A stretch of 16,999 nucleotides of DNA from contig CAQNVT010000058.1 of NCBI GenBank assembly GCA_948844705.1, forward strand, positions 1-16,999, in the 5' to 3' direction. Both the position numbers and the translations under genes were made by a program. The notes under the pieces were generated by a model, which saw nothing but the letters and a program-made list of their open reading frames with translations, was not told where the DNA came from and made no database searches. Every line of letters starts with the position of its first letter. Position 1 is the stretch's first letter. Source of the stretch: an uncultured Dorea sp. Its GTDB lineage: Bacteria > Bacillota > Clostridia > Lachnospirales > Lachnospiraceae. Positions 1 through 8,508 of this stretch are shown here, one piece after another.

Positions 1-29
1 GTAGTCAAAGATCAGATTGACACAACATT

Positions 30-1646
30 TTATAATTGTGCAAGATATTTCTGAACCGTCCTCCTAACCGCTCCGAAACCTGCGATTTCCTCTCGGAAAA
101 TGTCTTCGATCAATGTTCCGATTCCGGCTTTGTATAAATCGATAAAGAATACATTTTCATTAGAAAGAATCCATTTTAGCTGGTCAGTAAGGCTTGACGG
201 ATCTCCTATCACAATCGTGGAGAGCTGTTTCTGCATTTCCTCTGCCATCGGATCCGGAGCCAGCTCATAAGGCTCCCCCTTATCGTCCACACCGAGCAGA
301 TAGCGGAGCCATCCGGCAATTGCAAGCGGAATTCCCGTTAATTTTTTCGCATCTCCATATTTTTCCACATAGGACTTTATGGTAACTCCGAAACGCACAC
401 CCAGGCCCTGGGAAGAATCCGTACACAGGCGCAGACAGGTATCTCCGAGATAAGGATTCGGAAATCTTTCCTTTATACACTCATCCAAAAATGCCTTCGG
501 AGAAATGATCTTCGGATCAGGGACCACATCCATGCCCTCCTGATAGCCTACGGTCTCGGCCAGTTTTAGCATATCGGCATCCTTCATCTCGTCGGAAAAC
601 AGATCATATCCCAGCACACATCCGTAAGGGCCGAGAGCCGTATGAATCGGATTCAGGCATACGGTCACCTTCATTCTCTCAGACTTGTTCACCGTATCCC
701 TGTCCGTCATATAAACCCCTGCCTTTTCCAGAGGCGGACGGCCGTTCGGGAAGCTGTCCTCAATTACCAGATACTGCGGAGCCTCGGCATTGACGAAGGG
801 AGCGATATAGGTTCTTTTTGAGGTAGTCACAGGCTGCATGTTCTTTACCCCTGCCGCCTCAAGCTCCTTTGCAATTTTTTCCGCCGGTCTCGGCGTGATC
901 TTATCGATCATGGTCCACGGGAAGGAAACCTTTGTCTCGTCGCTTACATAAGCTATGAACCCGTCATCCACGAATCCCCGCTTTTTCCACTCAGCCGCCA
1001 TCACAAGAACCGATTCTCTCAGCTTTTCTCCATTCTGAGAACAATTATCCATAGATACGAGCGTAAGAGGCGTCCCGCCGTTTTTATAACGTTCTAAGAG
1101 CATTGCAGTTACAACAGCCATAGCACAGACCGCTTTTTCGGGTCCGTTTTCAATATCTTTCTCCACAAATGGGAAAAATGTATCGTCTGCATTTTTAAGA
1201 GCATAACCCTTTTCCGTAATTGTAAAGGAGACCATCTGGAGACTTTCTGCGCGGAAAACCTCTTTTAATCTCTCCCATGCTGCGGAATCTTCATACTGCG
1301 CTTTTAAGGCCTCCGTAAGAGAACCGAGCACCCTGCGCTCCTGTCTTCCGTCTCCGTGCAGAATCACGCTGAGAACCAGATTGTCATACGGATCATAAAT
1401 CTGATCTACTACATCTGTGTCAAACGTTTCCACACAGGTGATTCCCCTGTCCATCTCTTTCTGCTCCAGCAGGGTATCTGCAATCCCTCCCAGAAAAATG
1501 CGGAAAATGTTACCGATTCCAAAATGTACCCATGCAGGCGCTTTTTTCGTTGCCTGTGCAACATCCTTAACATCATAATCTGGAAGCATAATACCTGCTT
1601 TCTTCCATTCCTCTTTGTTTTCTATTCCGCTCCACGTCAGTTCCAT
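30..1646 (-). CDS. Mannitol dehydrogenase-family polyol/hexuronate oxidoreductase
   Basis: This 538-residue protein belongs to the long-chain mannitol dehydrogenase family (mannitol 2-dehydrogenase, arabinitol 4-dehydrogenase, fructuronate and tagaturonate reductases), cytosolic NAD(P)-dependent enzymes that interconvert a polyol or aldonate and its keto form. Residues 39-50 (WVHFGIGNIFRI) match the family N-terminal nucleotide-binding segment. DNCSQNG at 200-206 and SFPWTMIDKITP at 241-252 match conserved blocks. The catalytic Lys, Asn and His appear to be K326, N332 and H335 in MKVTVCLNPIHTALG. It is about 50 residues longer than UxuB. The start is set by AAGGAGG seven bases before the ATG. 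It is the last gene of the operon, about 100 bp after the permease, and may also have its own promoter. The substrate is unresolved: fructuronate reductase or a pentitol/hexitol dehydrogenase are both possible. Confidence 0.85.
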   Translation of the reverse strand: MELTWSGIENKEEWKKAGIMLPDYDVKDVAQATKKAPAWVHFGIGNIFRIFLGGIADTLLEQKEMDRGITCVETFDTDVVDQIYDPYDNLVLSVILHGDGRQERRVLGSLTEALKAQYEDSAAWERLKEVFRAESLQMVSFTITEKGYALKNADDTFFPFVEKDIENGPEKAVCAMAVVTAMLLERYKNGGTPLTLVSMDNCSQNGEKLRESVLVMAAEWKKRGFVDDGFIAYVSDETKVSFPWTMIDKITPRPAEKIAKELEAAGVKNMQPVTTSKRTYIAPFVNAEAPQYLVIEDSFPNGRPPLEKAGVYMTDRDTVNKSERMKVTVCLNPIHTALGPYGCVLGYDLFSDEMKDADMLKLAETVGYQEGMDVVPDPKIISPKAFLDECIKERFPNPYLGDTCLRLCTDSSQGLGVRFGVTIKSYVEKYGDAKKLTGIPLAIAGWLRYLLGVDDKGEPYELAPDPMAEEMQKQLSTIVIGDPSSLTDQLKWILSNENVFFIDLYKAGIGTLIEDIFREEIAGFGAVRRTVQKYLAQL

Positions 1647-1679
1647 CCTTTTGCCTCCTTGTTGGTCACAACATTCTGC

Positions 1680-1713
1680 GTAACAGTTCAGATATTTTCA
1701 TCTGAACTGCTAC
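1680..1713 (-). promoter_or_regulatory. Stem-loop in the 5' leader of the polyol dehydrogenase gene
   Basis: CAGTTCAGAT (1684-1693) and ATCTGAACTG (1700-1709) form a perfect 10-bp stem around a six-base loop. GTA/TAC extends it by three pairs across one mismatch. There is no T-run on either side, so it is not a standard intrinsic terminator. It lies just after the predicted start point of the promoter at 1715-1743, so it would sit at the very 5' end of that mRNA (stabiliser), or act as a processing site or operator in the read-through operon transcript. Confidence 0.5.
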
Positions 1714-1714
1714 C

Positions 1715-1743
1715 ATTTTATAACAAATCAGAGAGATTTACAA
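1715..1743 (-). promoter_or_regulatory. Possible internal promoter for the polyol dehydrogenase gene
   Basis: On the minus strand, TTGTAA and TAAAAT are separated by exactly 17 bp, in the gap between permease and dehydrogenase. The -35 box is imperfect and the DNA is AT-rich, so this is a moderate prediction. It would let the last gene of the operon be expressed separately from the transporter. Confidence 0.4.
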
Positions 1744-1748
1744 CATTA

Positions 1749-2699
1749 CTAATTCGCCTGTTTCTTCTTCTGATAGCAGTCAAAACCGACCGCAAGTACA
1801 AGTACGATTCCGAGTACGATATCCTGGATCCAGGTATTGAGGTTCATCAGCACCATGCCGTTCTGCAGCGCGCCGATGATAAACGTTCCGGCTACCACTC
1901 CCGAGATCTTTCCGTATCCGCCGGATACCGATACGCCGCCAAGTACTACGCAGGTGATTACCTTGAACTCATATCCAAGGCCGGCGTTTCCCATACCTGA
2001 GTTGGTACGTGACAGAAGTACCAGACCCGCAAGCCCTGCAAAAAAGCCCGACAATGCAAATACCAGATATTTTACCCTTCCTGTACGGATACCGGATAGC
2101 CTTGCCGCCTCGATGTTTCCTCCTACCGCATAGAAGTAGCGTCCGAAATAGGTCTTATCCAGGATGAATGCCCCCAGTGCAAAGCAGAGCACCATGATGA
2201 TGACCGGTACCGGCACCGGACCGATCTTTCCCTGCCCGAATACCTTGAAGGCTTCCGTAAATCCGTTGATCGGCTGCCCGTTGCAGAGGATCAGCGCGAT
2301 CCCTGAAAATGCGGTCTGGGTCGCAAAGGTTGCGATCAGCGCCGGAATCCCCACCGTGGATACCATAAAGCCGTTCAAAAGGCCGATCGCCGTCGATGCC
2401 GCCAGCGCGATGATGATCGCCAGGCCCATCGGCACTCCCATGTGGACCATCAGATAGGAACACATTACATTTACAAAGGTGATGACCGACCCCGTTGACA
2501 GGTCGATATCCCCAAGCAGGATCACAAACGTCATCCCCACCGAGGCAATGCCCCATACAGCTACCTGCCTCAGCATGATCAGCAGGTTGGCAGGATAGAT
2601 AAATCTCGGGTTTGCTATGGTAAATGCCAGTACAAGAACGACAACTACGGCCCAGATCCCCTGCCCTTTTATAAGATCTTTTACTTTATTTTCCTTCAT
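1749..2699 (-). CDS. Ribose-type ABC transporter permease (RbsC family)
   Basis: This 316-residue membrane protein forms the channel of a sugar importer of the RbsC/XylH/AraH type (BPD_transp_2). Hydrophobic helices run through most of the chain, for example the first near residues 13-31 and a C-terminal one rich in Ile, Val and Leu. The stretch around VKYLVFALSGFFAGLAGLVLLSR and the following GYEFKVITCVVLGGVSVSGGYG are characteristic of this family. The ATG at 2699 was chosen because AGGAGG at 2709-2714 precedes it; a longer in-frame start at 2738 would add 13 very basic residues and overlap the ATPase gene. The upstream ATPase stop codon lies inside this Shine-Dalgarno sequence, so the two genes are tightly coupled. 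Confidence 0.93.
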   Translation of the reverse strand: MKENKVKDLIKGQGIWAVVVVLVLAFTIANPRFIYPANLLIMLRQVAVWGIASVGMTFVILLGDIDLSTGSVITFVNVMCSYLMVHMGVPMGLAIIIALAASTAIGLLNGFMVSTVGIPALIATFATQTAFSGIALILCNGQPINGFTEAFKVFGQGKIGPVPVPVIIMVLCFALGAFILDKTYFGRYFYAVGGNIEAARLSGIRTGRVKYLVFALSGFFAGLAGLVLLSRTNSGMGNAGLGYEFKVITCVVLGGVSVSGGYGKISGVVAGTFIIGALQNGMVLMNLNTWIQDIVLGIVLVLAVGFDCYQKKKQAN

Positions 2700-2706
2700 C
2701 TTTCCA

Positions 2707-2714
2707 CTCCTCCT
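2707..2714 (-). promoter_or_regulatory. Ribosome binding site that fixes the permease start
   Basis: The minus strand reads AGGAGGAG here, seven to nine bases before the ATG at 2699. It rules out the upstream in-frame start at 2738. The TAG stop of the preceding ATPase gene overlaps it. Confidence 0.75.
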
Positions 2715-4215
2715 ACTCTTTCGCCGCTGCGGACGCATATGTCATGATCGTTTCCTGGCTGAATTCTTCCTTTGACAGTTCCCCTGTCATTTCCCCTTCC
2801 GCCAGTACAAGGACCCTGTCGGACATGCCCATCAGCTCTTCCATCTCGGAAGAAATCATAATGATCGACTTTCCTTCTTTTTCCACCAGGTCATTCATCA
2901 GTTTATAAATCTCATACTTCGCGCCGATATCAATCCCCCGGGTCGGCTCGTCAAAGATGATGAGCTCCGACTCCGCCGCCATCCATCTTCCAAGGATTAC
3001 CTTCTGCTGGTTTCCCCCGCTTAAGTTCCGGATCAGCTGGTTCAGGTTCGGCGTCTTGATCGCCATGCTCTCCCGGTACTTTTCCGCCGTGCTCTGCTCC
3101 AGCTTTTCATCGATGACGCTCAGGCGGGAATTTCTCTCGTAGATCGGCATATTGATATTGTTCTTGATGGATATGCCGAGCATGGCCCCATGGCGCTTCC
3201 GGTCCTCCGGCACCAGCGCGATCCCAAGGTCAATAGCCTCCCTGGGGCTTTTGGGATTGATCTCCTTTCCCTTATAGATCATCTGGCCGGACTTTTTAGG
3301 CACGGCCCCGAAGATCATCTCCACCAGCTCCGTACGGCCGGCTCCCACCAGTCCTCCCAGTCCCAGGATCTCCCCTTTATGTAGTTTCAAATTGATATTC
3401 CTGTCGCCGTTTCCGGTCAGGTCCTTAAGCTCCAGGATCACCTCATTCTTGTCAATACAGTCTCCCCTCGGCGGGTAGGTCTCCGTGAGCTCCCGGCCTA
3501 CCATCAGCTGGATCAGCTCCTCCACCTGGCTGTTCTTCGTGATCAGCGTCGTTACATACTCCCCGTCGCGGATGACAACGATCCGGTCCGAAAGCCTGTA
3601 GATCTCTTCCAGCCTGTGGGATATGTAGATAATGGATACGCCCTGCTTCCTTAAAAGCTCCACGACCTCGAACATGCTCTCTACCTCGGCGCTGGTCAGA
3701 GGCGCAGACGGCTCATCCATAATCAGAATCTTCGCATTCTGCTGGATCGCCTTGGCGATCTCCACCATCTGCTGGTAGCCTACGGTCAGGTCCTTCATCA
3801 ATGCCTTCGGATCGATCTTGATATGCAGCTGCGCAAAGGCCTTCGCCGCTTCCTCCTCCATCGCCTTTTTGTCGACCAGGATCCCCTTCCGGATCGGATG
3901 GCCCAGGAACAGGTTCTCCGCCGCCGACAGCTCCTTTACGTTATTGAATTCCTGATAAATGATCGCGATCCCGTTCTCCGAGGCAAGCTGGGGCGTCATG
4001 CTGGAGAATTCCTTCCCGTTTACAATGATCTTCCCTGAGGTCGGGATCACCGCTCCCGAACAGCATTTGATCAATGTAGACTTTCCCGCGCCGTTCTCTC
4101 CGATCAGCGCAAGGATCTCGCCCGCCTTCAGCTCCAACGTGACGTCCTTCAGCGCTACGACGCCCGGGTATTCCTTCCTTATATGCTGTAATTGTAATAC
4201 GTATTCTTCACTCAT
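2713..4215 (-). CDS. Ribose-type sugar ABC transporter ATP-binding protein (RbsA/MglA family)
   Basis: This 500-residue protein contains two fused ATPase domains, as usual for RbsA/MglA/XylG, and powers import with the adjacent permease and binding protein. The first domain has Walker A GENGAGKST at 39-47, signature LTVGYQQM at 143-150 and Walker B ILIMDEP at 163-169, followed by YISHR. The second has the degenerate Walker A typical of this family (GLVGAGRTE, 288-296), signature NLSGGNQQK at 397-405 and FDEPTRGID at 421-429. Length matches the family. It starts six bases after the binding-protein stop, with only a distant GAAGGG upstream, so translation is probably coupled. Substrate specificity cannot be deduced from this subunit. 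Confidence 0.95.
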   Translation of the reverse strand: MSEEYVLQLQHIRKEYPGVVALKDVTLELKAGEILALIGENGAGKSTLIKCCSGAVIPTSGKIIVNGKEFSSMTPQLASENGIAIIYQEFNNVKELSAAENLFLGHPIRKGILVDKKAMEEEAAKAFAQLHIKIDPKALMKDLTVGYQQMVEIAKAIQQNAKILIMDEPSAPLTSAEVESMFEVVELLRKQGVSIIYISHRLEEIYRLSDRIVVIRDGEYVTTLITKNSQVEELIQLMVGRELTETYPPRGDCIDKNEVILELKDLTGNGDRNINLKLHKGEILGLGGLVGAGRTELVEMIFGAVPKKSGQMIYKGKEINPKSPREAIDLGIALVPEDRKRHGAMLGISIKNNINMPIYERNSRLSVIDEKLEQSTAEKYRESMAIKTPNLNQLIRNLSGGNQQKVILGRWMAAESELIIFDEPTRGIDIGAKYEIYKLMNDLVEKEGKSIIMISSEMEELMGMSDRVLVLAEGEMTGELSKEEFSQETIMTYASAAAKE

Positions 4216-4221
4216 ACCGGC

Positions 4222-5217
4222 TTACATCCCTTCTAAAATTTCATCAATATTGTCACGGGTGATCGGTCCGATCTCACGTACGACATTCCTGTCCGACCCA
4301 AAGTCCTCCCCGGAAAGGATCCTCTCGAACATCTCCACACAGGCCCTGGCCGTATCCAGGTTCGAGCCCTCGAAGCCCACGATCGCACGGACCGCTTCGC
4401 CGTCATTCTTTAAGGAATCCAGCTGCTGCTGCGTCACATCGGTGGTGATGACGCCGTAGTAATCCGGGATATTTCCCCTTCCGAACTCTGCCAGGAGCGC
4501 CTCGTTGGATCCGATCATGGCGCCTGCACAGACGCCTACGAATACATTTGCGTCAGGATGGGCCGACATGACGGACTCCACATTCGTCTGTGCCTCCGGA
4601 GCCTCCAGGCCATCCACCTCCGCGATGATCTCATAGTTATCCTCACAGTTTGCCTCAAGGCCGTCCTTGATGCCGTCCGCCCGGTCCTTTAATACCTTTG
4701 TGGAAGGGTATCCGATGACCGTAACCTGGGCTTTGTCCTCCGGCGTGAAATGTTCGTTGATAAATTCCGCCGCTGTTTTTCCGATTTCCTCTCCCAATAC
4801 CCTGTTATCCAGGACCCAGTTGGCCGTCGTATTCTCCATCGGGTCGTCCCAGCACATCACCTTGATCCCTCTCTCCATCGCCTCCTTGCAGACTCCCTCT
4901 ACAGCTACCGCGTCAGATGCATGGACCATGATCAGGTCGCAGCCCGATATGATAAAGCTCTCGATCTGGTTGATCTGCGCGCCGGAATTATCCTTGCAGT
5001 CAACGATGGTATAATCCCAGCCCTTTTCATCGAGCAGGCCTCCAAGCTTGCCCATAACCCCCGCCCAGTAGGCATTGGACAGGTTTTGAATCGTGATCCC
5101 GATCTTGTGGAAGTCTCCGTTTCCGGATACTTCCTTCGCATCTTTTGCACCGCATCCGGCCAGCATGACAGCGGTCATTGCAACGATCAGGACCGCTGCC
5201 GACAGTCTTTTTTTCAT
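4222..5217 (-). CDS. Sugar ABC transporter substrate-binding lipoprotein (Periplasmic_binding_4, RbsB type)
   Basis: This 331-residue protein captures the sugar or polyol outside the membrane and delivers it to the importer. It begins with a lipoprotein signal peptide: MKKRL, a hydrophobic core, and lipobox LAGC with the lipidated cysteine at residue 22. The mature part starts with an RbsB-like strand (KIGITIQNLSNAYWAGVMGKL) and includes ISGCDLIMVHASDA and the hinge-region motif TTDVTQQQLDSLK, typical of type I pentose/hexose-binding proteins. AAGGAGG precedes the ATG by eight bases. It is the first of three transporter genes. The ligand is unknown, but the surrounding dehydrogenases and kinase suggest a polyol or keto-sugar. 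Confidence 0.92.
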   Translation of the reverse strand: MKKRLSAAVLIVAMTAVMLAGCGAKDAKEVSGNGDFHKIGITIQNLSNAYWAGVMGKLGGLLDEKGWDYTIVDCKDNSGAQINQIESFIISGCDLIMVHASDAVAVEGVCKEAMERGIKVMCWDDPMENTTANWVLDNRVLGEEIGKTAAEFINEHFTPEDKAQVTVIGYPSTKVLKDRADGIKDGLEANCEDNYEIIAEVDGLEAPEAQTNVESVMSAHPDANVFVGVCAGAMIGSNEALLAEFGRGNIPDYYGVITTDVTQQQLDSLKNDGEAVRAIVGFEGSNLDTARACVEMFERILSGEDFGSDRNVVREIGPITRDNIDEILEGM

Positions 5218-5251
5218 AAGACCTTCCTCCTTCTTTGAATATTTTGATTTT

Positions 5252-5902
5252 TTATAGCATATCGCTTATTTCTTTTTGTACTTCCGGCAAATTCCGGCAT
5301 ATCTTGAAACAACAGGAGCGAATCTCTGTTTCCGGTTCTAACAGATCCGGTATCATGATTGTGACGCAGCCCGCGGCAAAGCCTGCACGCACTCCGTTTT
5401 CACTGTCCTCAAACACAAAGCATTCTTCCGGACTGCAGACGATCCTTTCGGCAGCACATAAGAAAATGTCCGGCGCCGGTTTTCCGTTTTTCACCTCTGA
5501 ACCGCTGACGATCTCCATAAAATAATCCCGGATTCCCGCCCTCTGCAGGTTCTCATCTATCCGCTCTCTTGCGGTACTGCTGGCAACCGCCGTCCTGATT
5601 CCCTTTTCCTTTAAAAACCTAAGAATCTCAAATACGCCTTCCTTTACCGGAACGTGAATCGAAAGTTCTTCCTTCATTCGTCTCATGCATGTGTCCACGA
5701 TGGCAGATCCGTCGGAAACTCTGTAATATTTTTCAACTGTCTTAAGCATCCTGCTTCCGTTTGTTCCTGAAATATCTTTAACAAATCCGCTGCCGAGCTC
5801 TACCCCATGCTCCCTTGCAAGCTCCTGCCATATATCCTGATAGAGCCTCTCTGTATCGAAGAGCACTCCGTCCATATCAAAAATTGCGCCTTTACATTTC
5901 AT
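5252..5902 (-). CDS. HAD-superfamily sugar-phosphate phosphatase / beta-phosphoglucomutase-like
   Basis: This 216-residue cytosolic protein is a haloacid-dehalogenase hydrolase of the beta-phosphoglucomutase-like subfamily. The nucleophile/acid pair is D9 and D11 in FDMDGVLFDTE. Motif II is at VASST (107-110), the conserved lysine is K141 in GKPAPDIF, and the Mg-binding acids are E165 and D166 in VFEDSENGV. The segment between residues 15 and 85 is the usual helical cap. The ATG is six bases after the stop codon of the kinase gene and lacks a strong ribosome site, so translational coupling is likely. It may remove phosphate from a dead-end or over-accumulated sugar phosphate, or isomerise one; the substrate cannot be deduced. 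Confidence 0.88.
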   Translation of the reverse strand: MKCKGAIFDMDGVLFDTERLYQDIWQELAREHGVELGSGFVKDISGTNGSRMLKTVEKYYRVSDGSAIVDTCMRRMKEELSIHVPVKEGVFEILRFLKEKGIRTAVASSTARERIDENLQRAGIRDYFMEIVSGSEVKNGKPAPDIFLCAAERIVCSPEECFVFEDSENGVRAGFAAGCVTIMIPDLLEPETEIRSCCFKICRNLPEVQKEISDML

Positions 5903-5908
5903 GCTCTT

Positions 5909-7504
5909 TTACCAATCCATAACATCAATTGCAGATTTTTCGATTTCAAGTCCCGCCTTATAACGTCCCATAAAGGTTTCAAAGCCTTCCACATCTTTCT
6001 CGTCAGGCGCTATGGTTTCTCCGGACAGCTCTCTAAATATCCTGTTTTCCAGATAATCCTCCAGCCTTTCCCCTGGCTTCTGATCTGCCAGATATGCCGC
6101 CAGCAGTGCGATTCCCCATGCTCCGCCTTCGCTTGCCGTATCCATTACCGTAACCGGAGCATTAACCGCTGCCGCCAGATACCGCTGTCCTACTCCTTTG
6201 GTCTTGAAGAATCCGCCGTGCCCCATGATACGTTCTACCTTGACCTTTTCATCCTCCATCAGGATATCCAGTCCCAGCTTCACTGCCCCCAGCGAGGTAA
6301 ACAGGTGAACCCGCATGAAGTTCGCAAGGTTAAATCTGCTCTCGGCTGTACGGAGGAATGCAAGACGCCCTTCATTCAGCATCGTAATATTTTCACCGGA
6401 ATAATAGCCATAGGCCAGAAGGCCGCCGCAGTCCGGATCTCCGTTTAACGATTCTGTATAGAGCTTTCCGAACAGCTCTCCGGCATCCGTCTCTGTTCCC
6501 ATCAGCTTCGCAAATTCTCCAAACAGTCCTACCCAGGCATTCAGGTCTGAGGTTCCGTTATTTGCATGAGACATCGCACATGGGAAGCCGGCAGGAGTCG
6601 TGACCATATCGATCTCCCGGTATACCTTGCTAAGCTGCTTTTCCAGTACGATCATGGCAAATGTACTCGTACCTGCGGAGACATTTCCCGTGCGGGGTGC
6701 AACGGAATTCGTTGCCGTCATGCCGGTTCCGGCATCCCCTTCCGGCGGACACATCGGGATTCCGGCCTTTAAGCTGCCTGTTTCATCCAGAAACGCGGCT
6801 CCCTCTTCTGTCAGCGTTCCTGCGTTTTCACCGGCAACAAGAACCTTAGGAAAGATATCTCTTGTCTTCCATGAATATCCGTAGGGCTCTGTAAGCTTAT
6901 TAAATTTGTTTATCATGGATGCGTCATAATCGTGAGTATCCGAATCAATCGGGAACATTCCGGACGCATCGCCGACACCGATCACCCTCTCTCCGGTCAG
7001 CTTCCAGTGTATATAAGCGCTCAGCGTGCCGACATAATCCAGATGCTTCACATGCTCTTCCCCGTCCAGGATCCTCTGGTAAAGGTGCGCCACACTCCAA
7101 CGAAGCGGTATGTTAAAGTTAAACAGCTCTGTCAGCTCATCCGCCGCCTGCTGCGTATTTGTATTTCTCCATGTCTGAAACGGAGCGATCTGATTCCCGT
7201 CCTTATCGAGCGCCATATAGCCGTGCATCATGGCGCTGACGCCGATGGCTCCGACTGTCGTGAGGATGACACCGTATTTCTCCTTTACGGCATCCCTCAG
7301 GGAGCTGTAGCAGCTCCTCACACCCCTATGTATATCCTCCAGACTGTATGTCCAGATATTGTCAATAAAAGAATTTTCCCAGTCATGGATGCCGACCGCA
7401 AGAACTTCTCCCCGAAAATCAATCAGTACCCCCTTGATTCTGGTTGAGCCAAGTTCAATTCCAAGCGCCGTCCTCCCACTTACGATTGCCTCTCTTTTTT
7501 CCAT
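5909..7504 (-). CDS. FGGY-family carbohydrate kinase (xylulokinase-like)
   Basis: This 531-residue enzyme belongs to the FGGY family, which uses ATP to phosphorylate ketoses or polyols (xylulokinase, ribulokinase and relatives). Residues 15-31 ([17 protein letters not shown]) form the N-terminal phosphate-binding motif. VSAMMHGYM at 89-97 is the substrate-side signature. D257 in [10 protein letters not shown] is the probable catalytic base, and GNVSAGTST at 273-281 is part of the ATP site. The ATG at 7504 is preferred because GAGG lies six bases upstream; a GTG at 7516 would extend it by four residues and overlaps that site. It is 30-40 residues longer than classical xylulokinases, so the substrate may differ. 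It follows the SDR gene by 33 bp and probably phosphorylates the ketose made by a neighbouring dehydrogenase. Confidence 0.88.
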   Translation of the reverse strand: MEKREAIVSGRTALGIELGSTRIKGVLIDFRGEVLAVGIHDWENSFIDNIWTYSLEDIHRGVRSCYSSLRDAVKEKYGVILTTVGAIGVSAMMHGYMALDKDGNQIAPFQTWRNTNTQQAADELTELFNFNIPLRWSVAHLYQRILDGEEHVKHLDYVGTLSAYIHWKLTGERVIGVGDASGMFPIDSDTHDYDASMINKFNKLTEPYGYSWKTRDIFPKVLVAGENAGTLTEEGAAFLDETGSLKAGIPMCPPEGDAGTGMTATNSVAPRTGNVSAGTSTFAMIVLEKQLSKVYREIDMVTTPAGFPCAMSHANNGTSDLNAWVGLFGEFAKLMGTETDAGELFGKLYTESLNGDPDCGGLLAYGYYSGENITMLNEGRLAFLRTAESRFNLANFMRVHLFTSLGAVKLGLDILMEDEKVKVERIMGHGGFFKTKGVGQRYLAAAVNAPVTVMDTASEGGAWGIALLAAYLADQKPGERLEDYLENRIFRELSGETIAPDEKDVEGFETFMGRYKAGLEIEKSAIDVMDW

Positions 7505-7537
7505 GTCTTTCCTCACTTTCCGGTATAATAGGTTCCT

Positions 7538-8314
7538 TTAGAAGCAGGTAAATGCTCCGTCTATCACAAAATCAGATCCTGTTGTAAAAGAGCTTGTATC
7601 TCCTGCCAGATATACACAGATCGACTCTAATTCCTCCGGTTTTCCCATTCTTCCAAGAGGAGCCATCTCATTCCACTTTTCAATCAGCGGAATCAGTGTC
7701 GGAGAGTTAAGTGTAAGCTCTGTTCCGATATATCCCGGGCTGATACTGTTCACACGCACGCCTCTCTTCGCCCACTCGATCGCAAGCGACTTCGTCAGCT
7801 GGATGACGCCTGCCTTAGAAGCATTGTATGCACACTGCGGCTGCGGTACATTGACGATGTGCGCCGACATGGAAGCCGTGTTGATGATCGAGCCGCCGCC
7901 GTGCTCCAGCATGTATTTTCCTGCCGCCACATCGGTCAGGAAGATTCCGTTCAGATTGATATTAATTACCTTGCTCCACTGTGCATAGGTCATCTCCTCG
8001 GCCGGCGCGTTGATACAGATACCTGCGTTGTTATGGCAGAAATCCAGTCCGCCCAGCTCACCAACAACCTGAGCTACCATAGCATCCACCTGCTCCGGGT
8101 CCGTACAGTCTGTCTTGATCGCTATAACCTTTCTTCCGGTTTTTTCGGCGATTTCGGCAGCGGTTTTTTCAGCCTCCGCAAAATCCAGGTCTACGATTGC
8201 CACATCCGCACCTGCCTCTGCGAACGCAGTCGCCGTACTCTTACCTATTCCTCTTGCTGCTCCTGTTACAAATCCTTTTTTTCCATCCAGTCTCATTTTT
8301 TCGATAATTCCCAT
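7538..8314 (-). CDS. SDR-family NAD(P)-dependent polyol/sugar dehydrogenase
   Basis: This 258-residue protein is a classical short-chain dehydrogenase/reductase. The cofactor-binding glycine motif TGAARGIG is at 17-24. D42, at the end of the second strand, suggests a preference for NAD(H). NNAG is at 95-98, the catalytic serine is probably S148, and the YxxxK pair is Y163 and K167 in YNASK. The family includes xylitol, arabinitol, sorbitol and gluconate 5-dehydrogenases. AAGGAG lies just upstream of the ATG. It is the first gene of the operon, 80 bp downstream of the -35 box of a good promoter, and divergent from the ROK regulator. Its likely job is oxidation of the imported polyol or a related hydroxyl compound to a keto form; the precise substrate is unknown. 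Confidence 0.9.
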   Translation of the reverse strand: MGIIEKMRLDGKKGFVTGAARGIGKSTATAFAEAGADVAIVDLDFAEAEKTAAEIAEKTGRKVIAIKTDCTDPEQVDAMVAQVVGELGGLDFCHNNAGICINAPAEEMTYAQWSKVININLNGIFLTDVAAGKYMLEHGGGSIINTASMSAHIVNVPQPQCAYNASKAGVIQLTKSLAIEWAKRGVRVNSISPGYIGTELTLNSPTLIPLIEKWNEMAPLGRMGKPEELESICVYLAGDTSSFTTGSDFVIDGAFTCF

Positions 8315-8339
8315 GACGCTCTCCTTTTTAAAATATTAT

Positions 8340-8360
8340 TTTGTAAAATGATTTATCAAA
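8340..8360. promoter_or_regulatory. Candidate operator copy 1 (ROK regulator site near the SDR start)
   Basis: TTTGTAAAATGATTT occupies 8340-8354 and continues to ATCAAA, giving an imperfect palindrome of the form TTTGwwAAA-N3-TTTwwCAAA. A 14/15 match lies in opposite orientation at 8515-8529. It falls between the predicted promoter and the start codon of the SDR gene, where a bound repressor would block transcription. Confidence 0.5.
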
Positions 8361-8370
8361 TTGTAATTAC

Positions 8371-8399
8371 ATAATATTATATACGGCATTATAAGTCAA
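8371..8399 (-). promoter_or_regulatory. Promoter of the sugar/polyol operon
   Basis: On the minus strand, TTGACT (8394-8399) and TATTAT (8371-8376) are separated by 17 bp, a good sigma-A promoter. The perfect palindrome TGTAATTACA (8362-8371) overlaps the -10 edge and covers the expected start point, making it another possible regulator contact. Confidence 0.65.
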
Positions 8400-8468
8400 C
8401 ATGTAATAATTCACAACTTTTTTCACTAAAAATTATACAAAATGCACAGTAACTTTTACAGAAATCCA

Positions 8469-8477
8469 TGTTATAAT
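8469..8477 (+). promoter_or_regulatory. Extended -10 promoter element for the ROK regulator gene
   Basis: TGTTATAAT is an extended -10 element (TG-N-TATAAT) about 70 bp before the ATG at 8545. No good -35 hexamer lies at the expected distance, which is acceptable for extended -10 promoters. The remaining sequence to the gene is very AT-rich. Confidence 0.5.
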
Positions 8478-8508
8478 ACATTCTTGATAAATTATTTTTA
8501 TAATATTT

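Noticed and set aside
1356..2000. Plus-strand open frame of 214 codons
   Set aside because: It runs antisense across the start of the polyol dehydrogenase gene and the end of the permease gene, has no ribosome site and no recognisable domain, and both minus-strand genes are well supported.
2700..2738. Longer permease start giving an extra MRPQRRKSRRSGK
   Set aside because: It would overlap the ATPase gene, has no ribosome site of its own, and its codons include the true ribosome site for the ATG at 2699.
1749..5217. Horizontal transfer of the transporter genes, since parts of this region look richer in G and C than the flanking genes
   Set aside because: The impression rests on a few hand-counted lines; codon use and gene order fit the surrounding operon, so I do not claim it without a proper composition scan.
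5807..6448. Plus-strand open frame of 213 codons over the kinase and phosphatase genes
   Set aside because: It is antisense to two genes with clear catalytic motifs, with no upstream signal.
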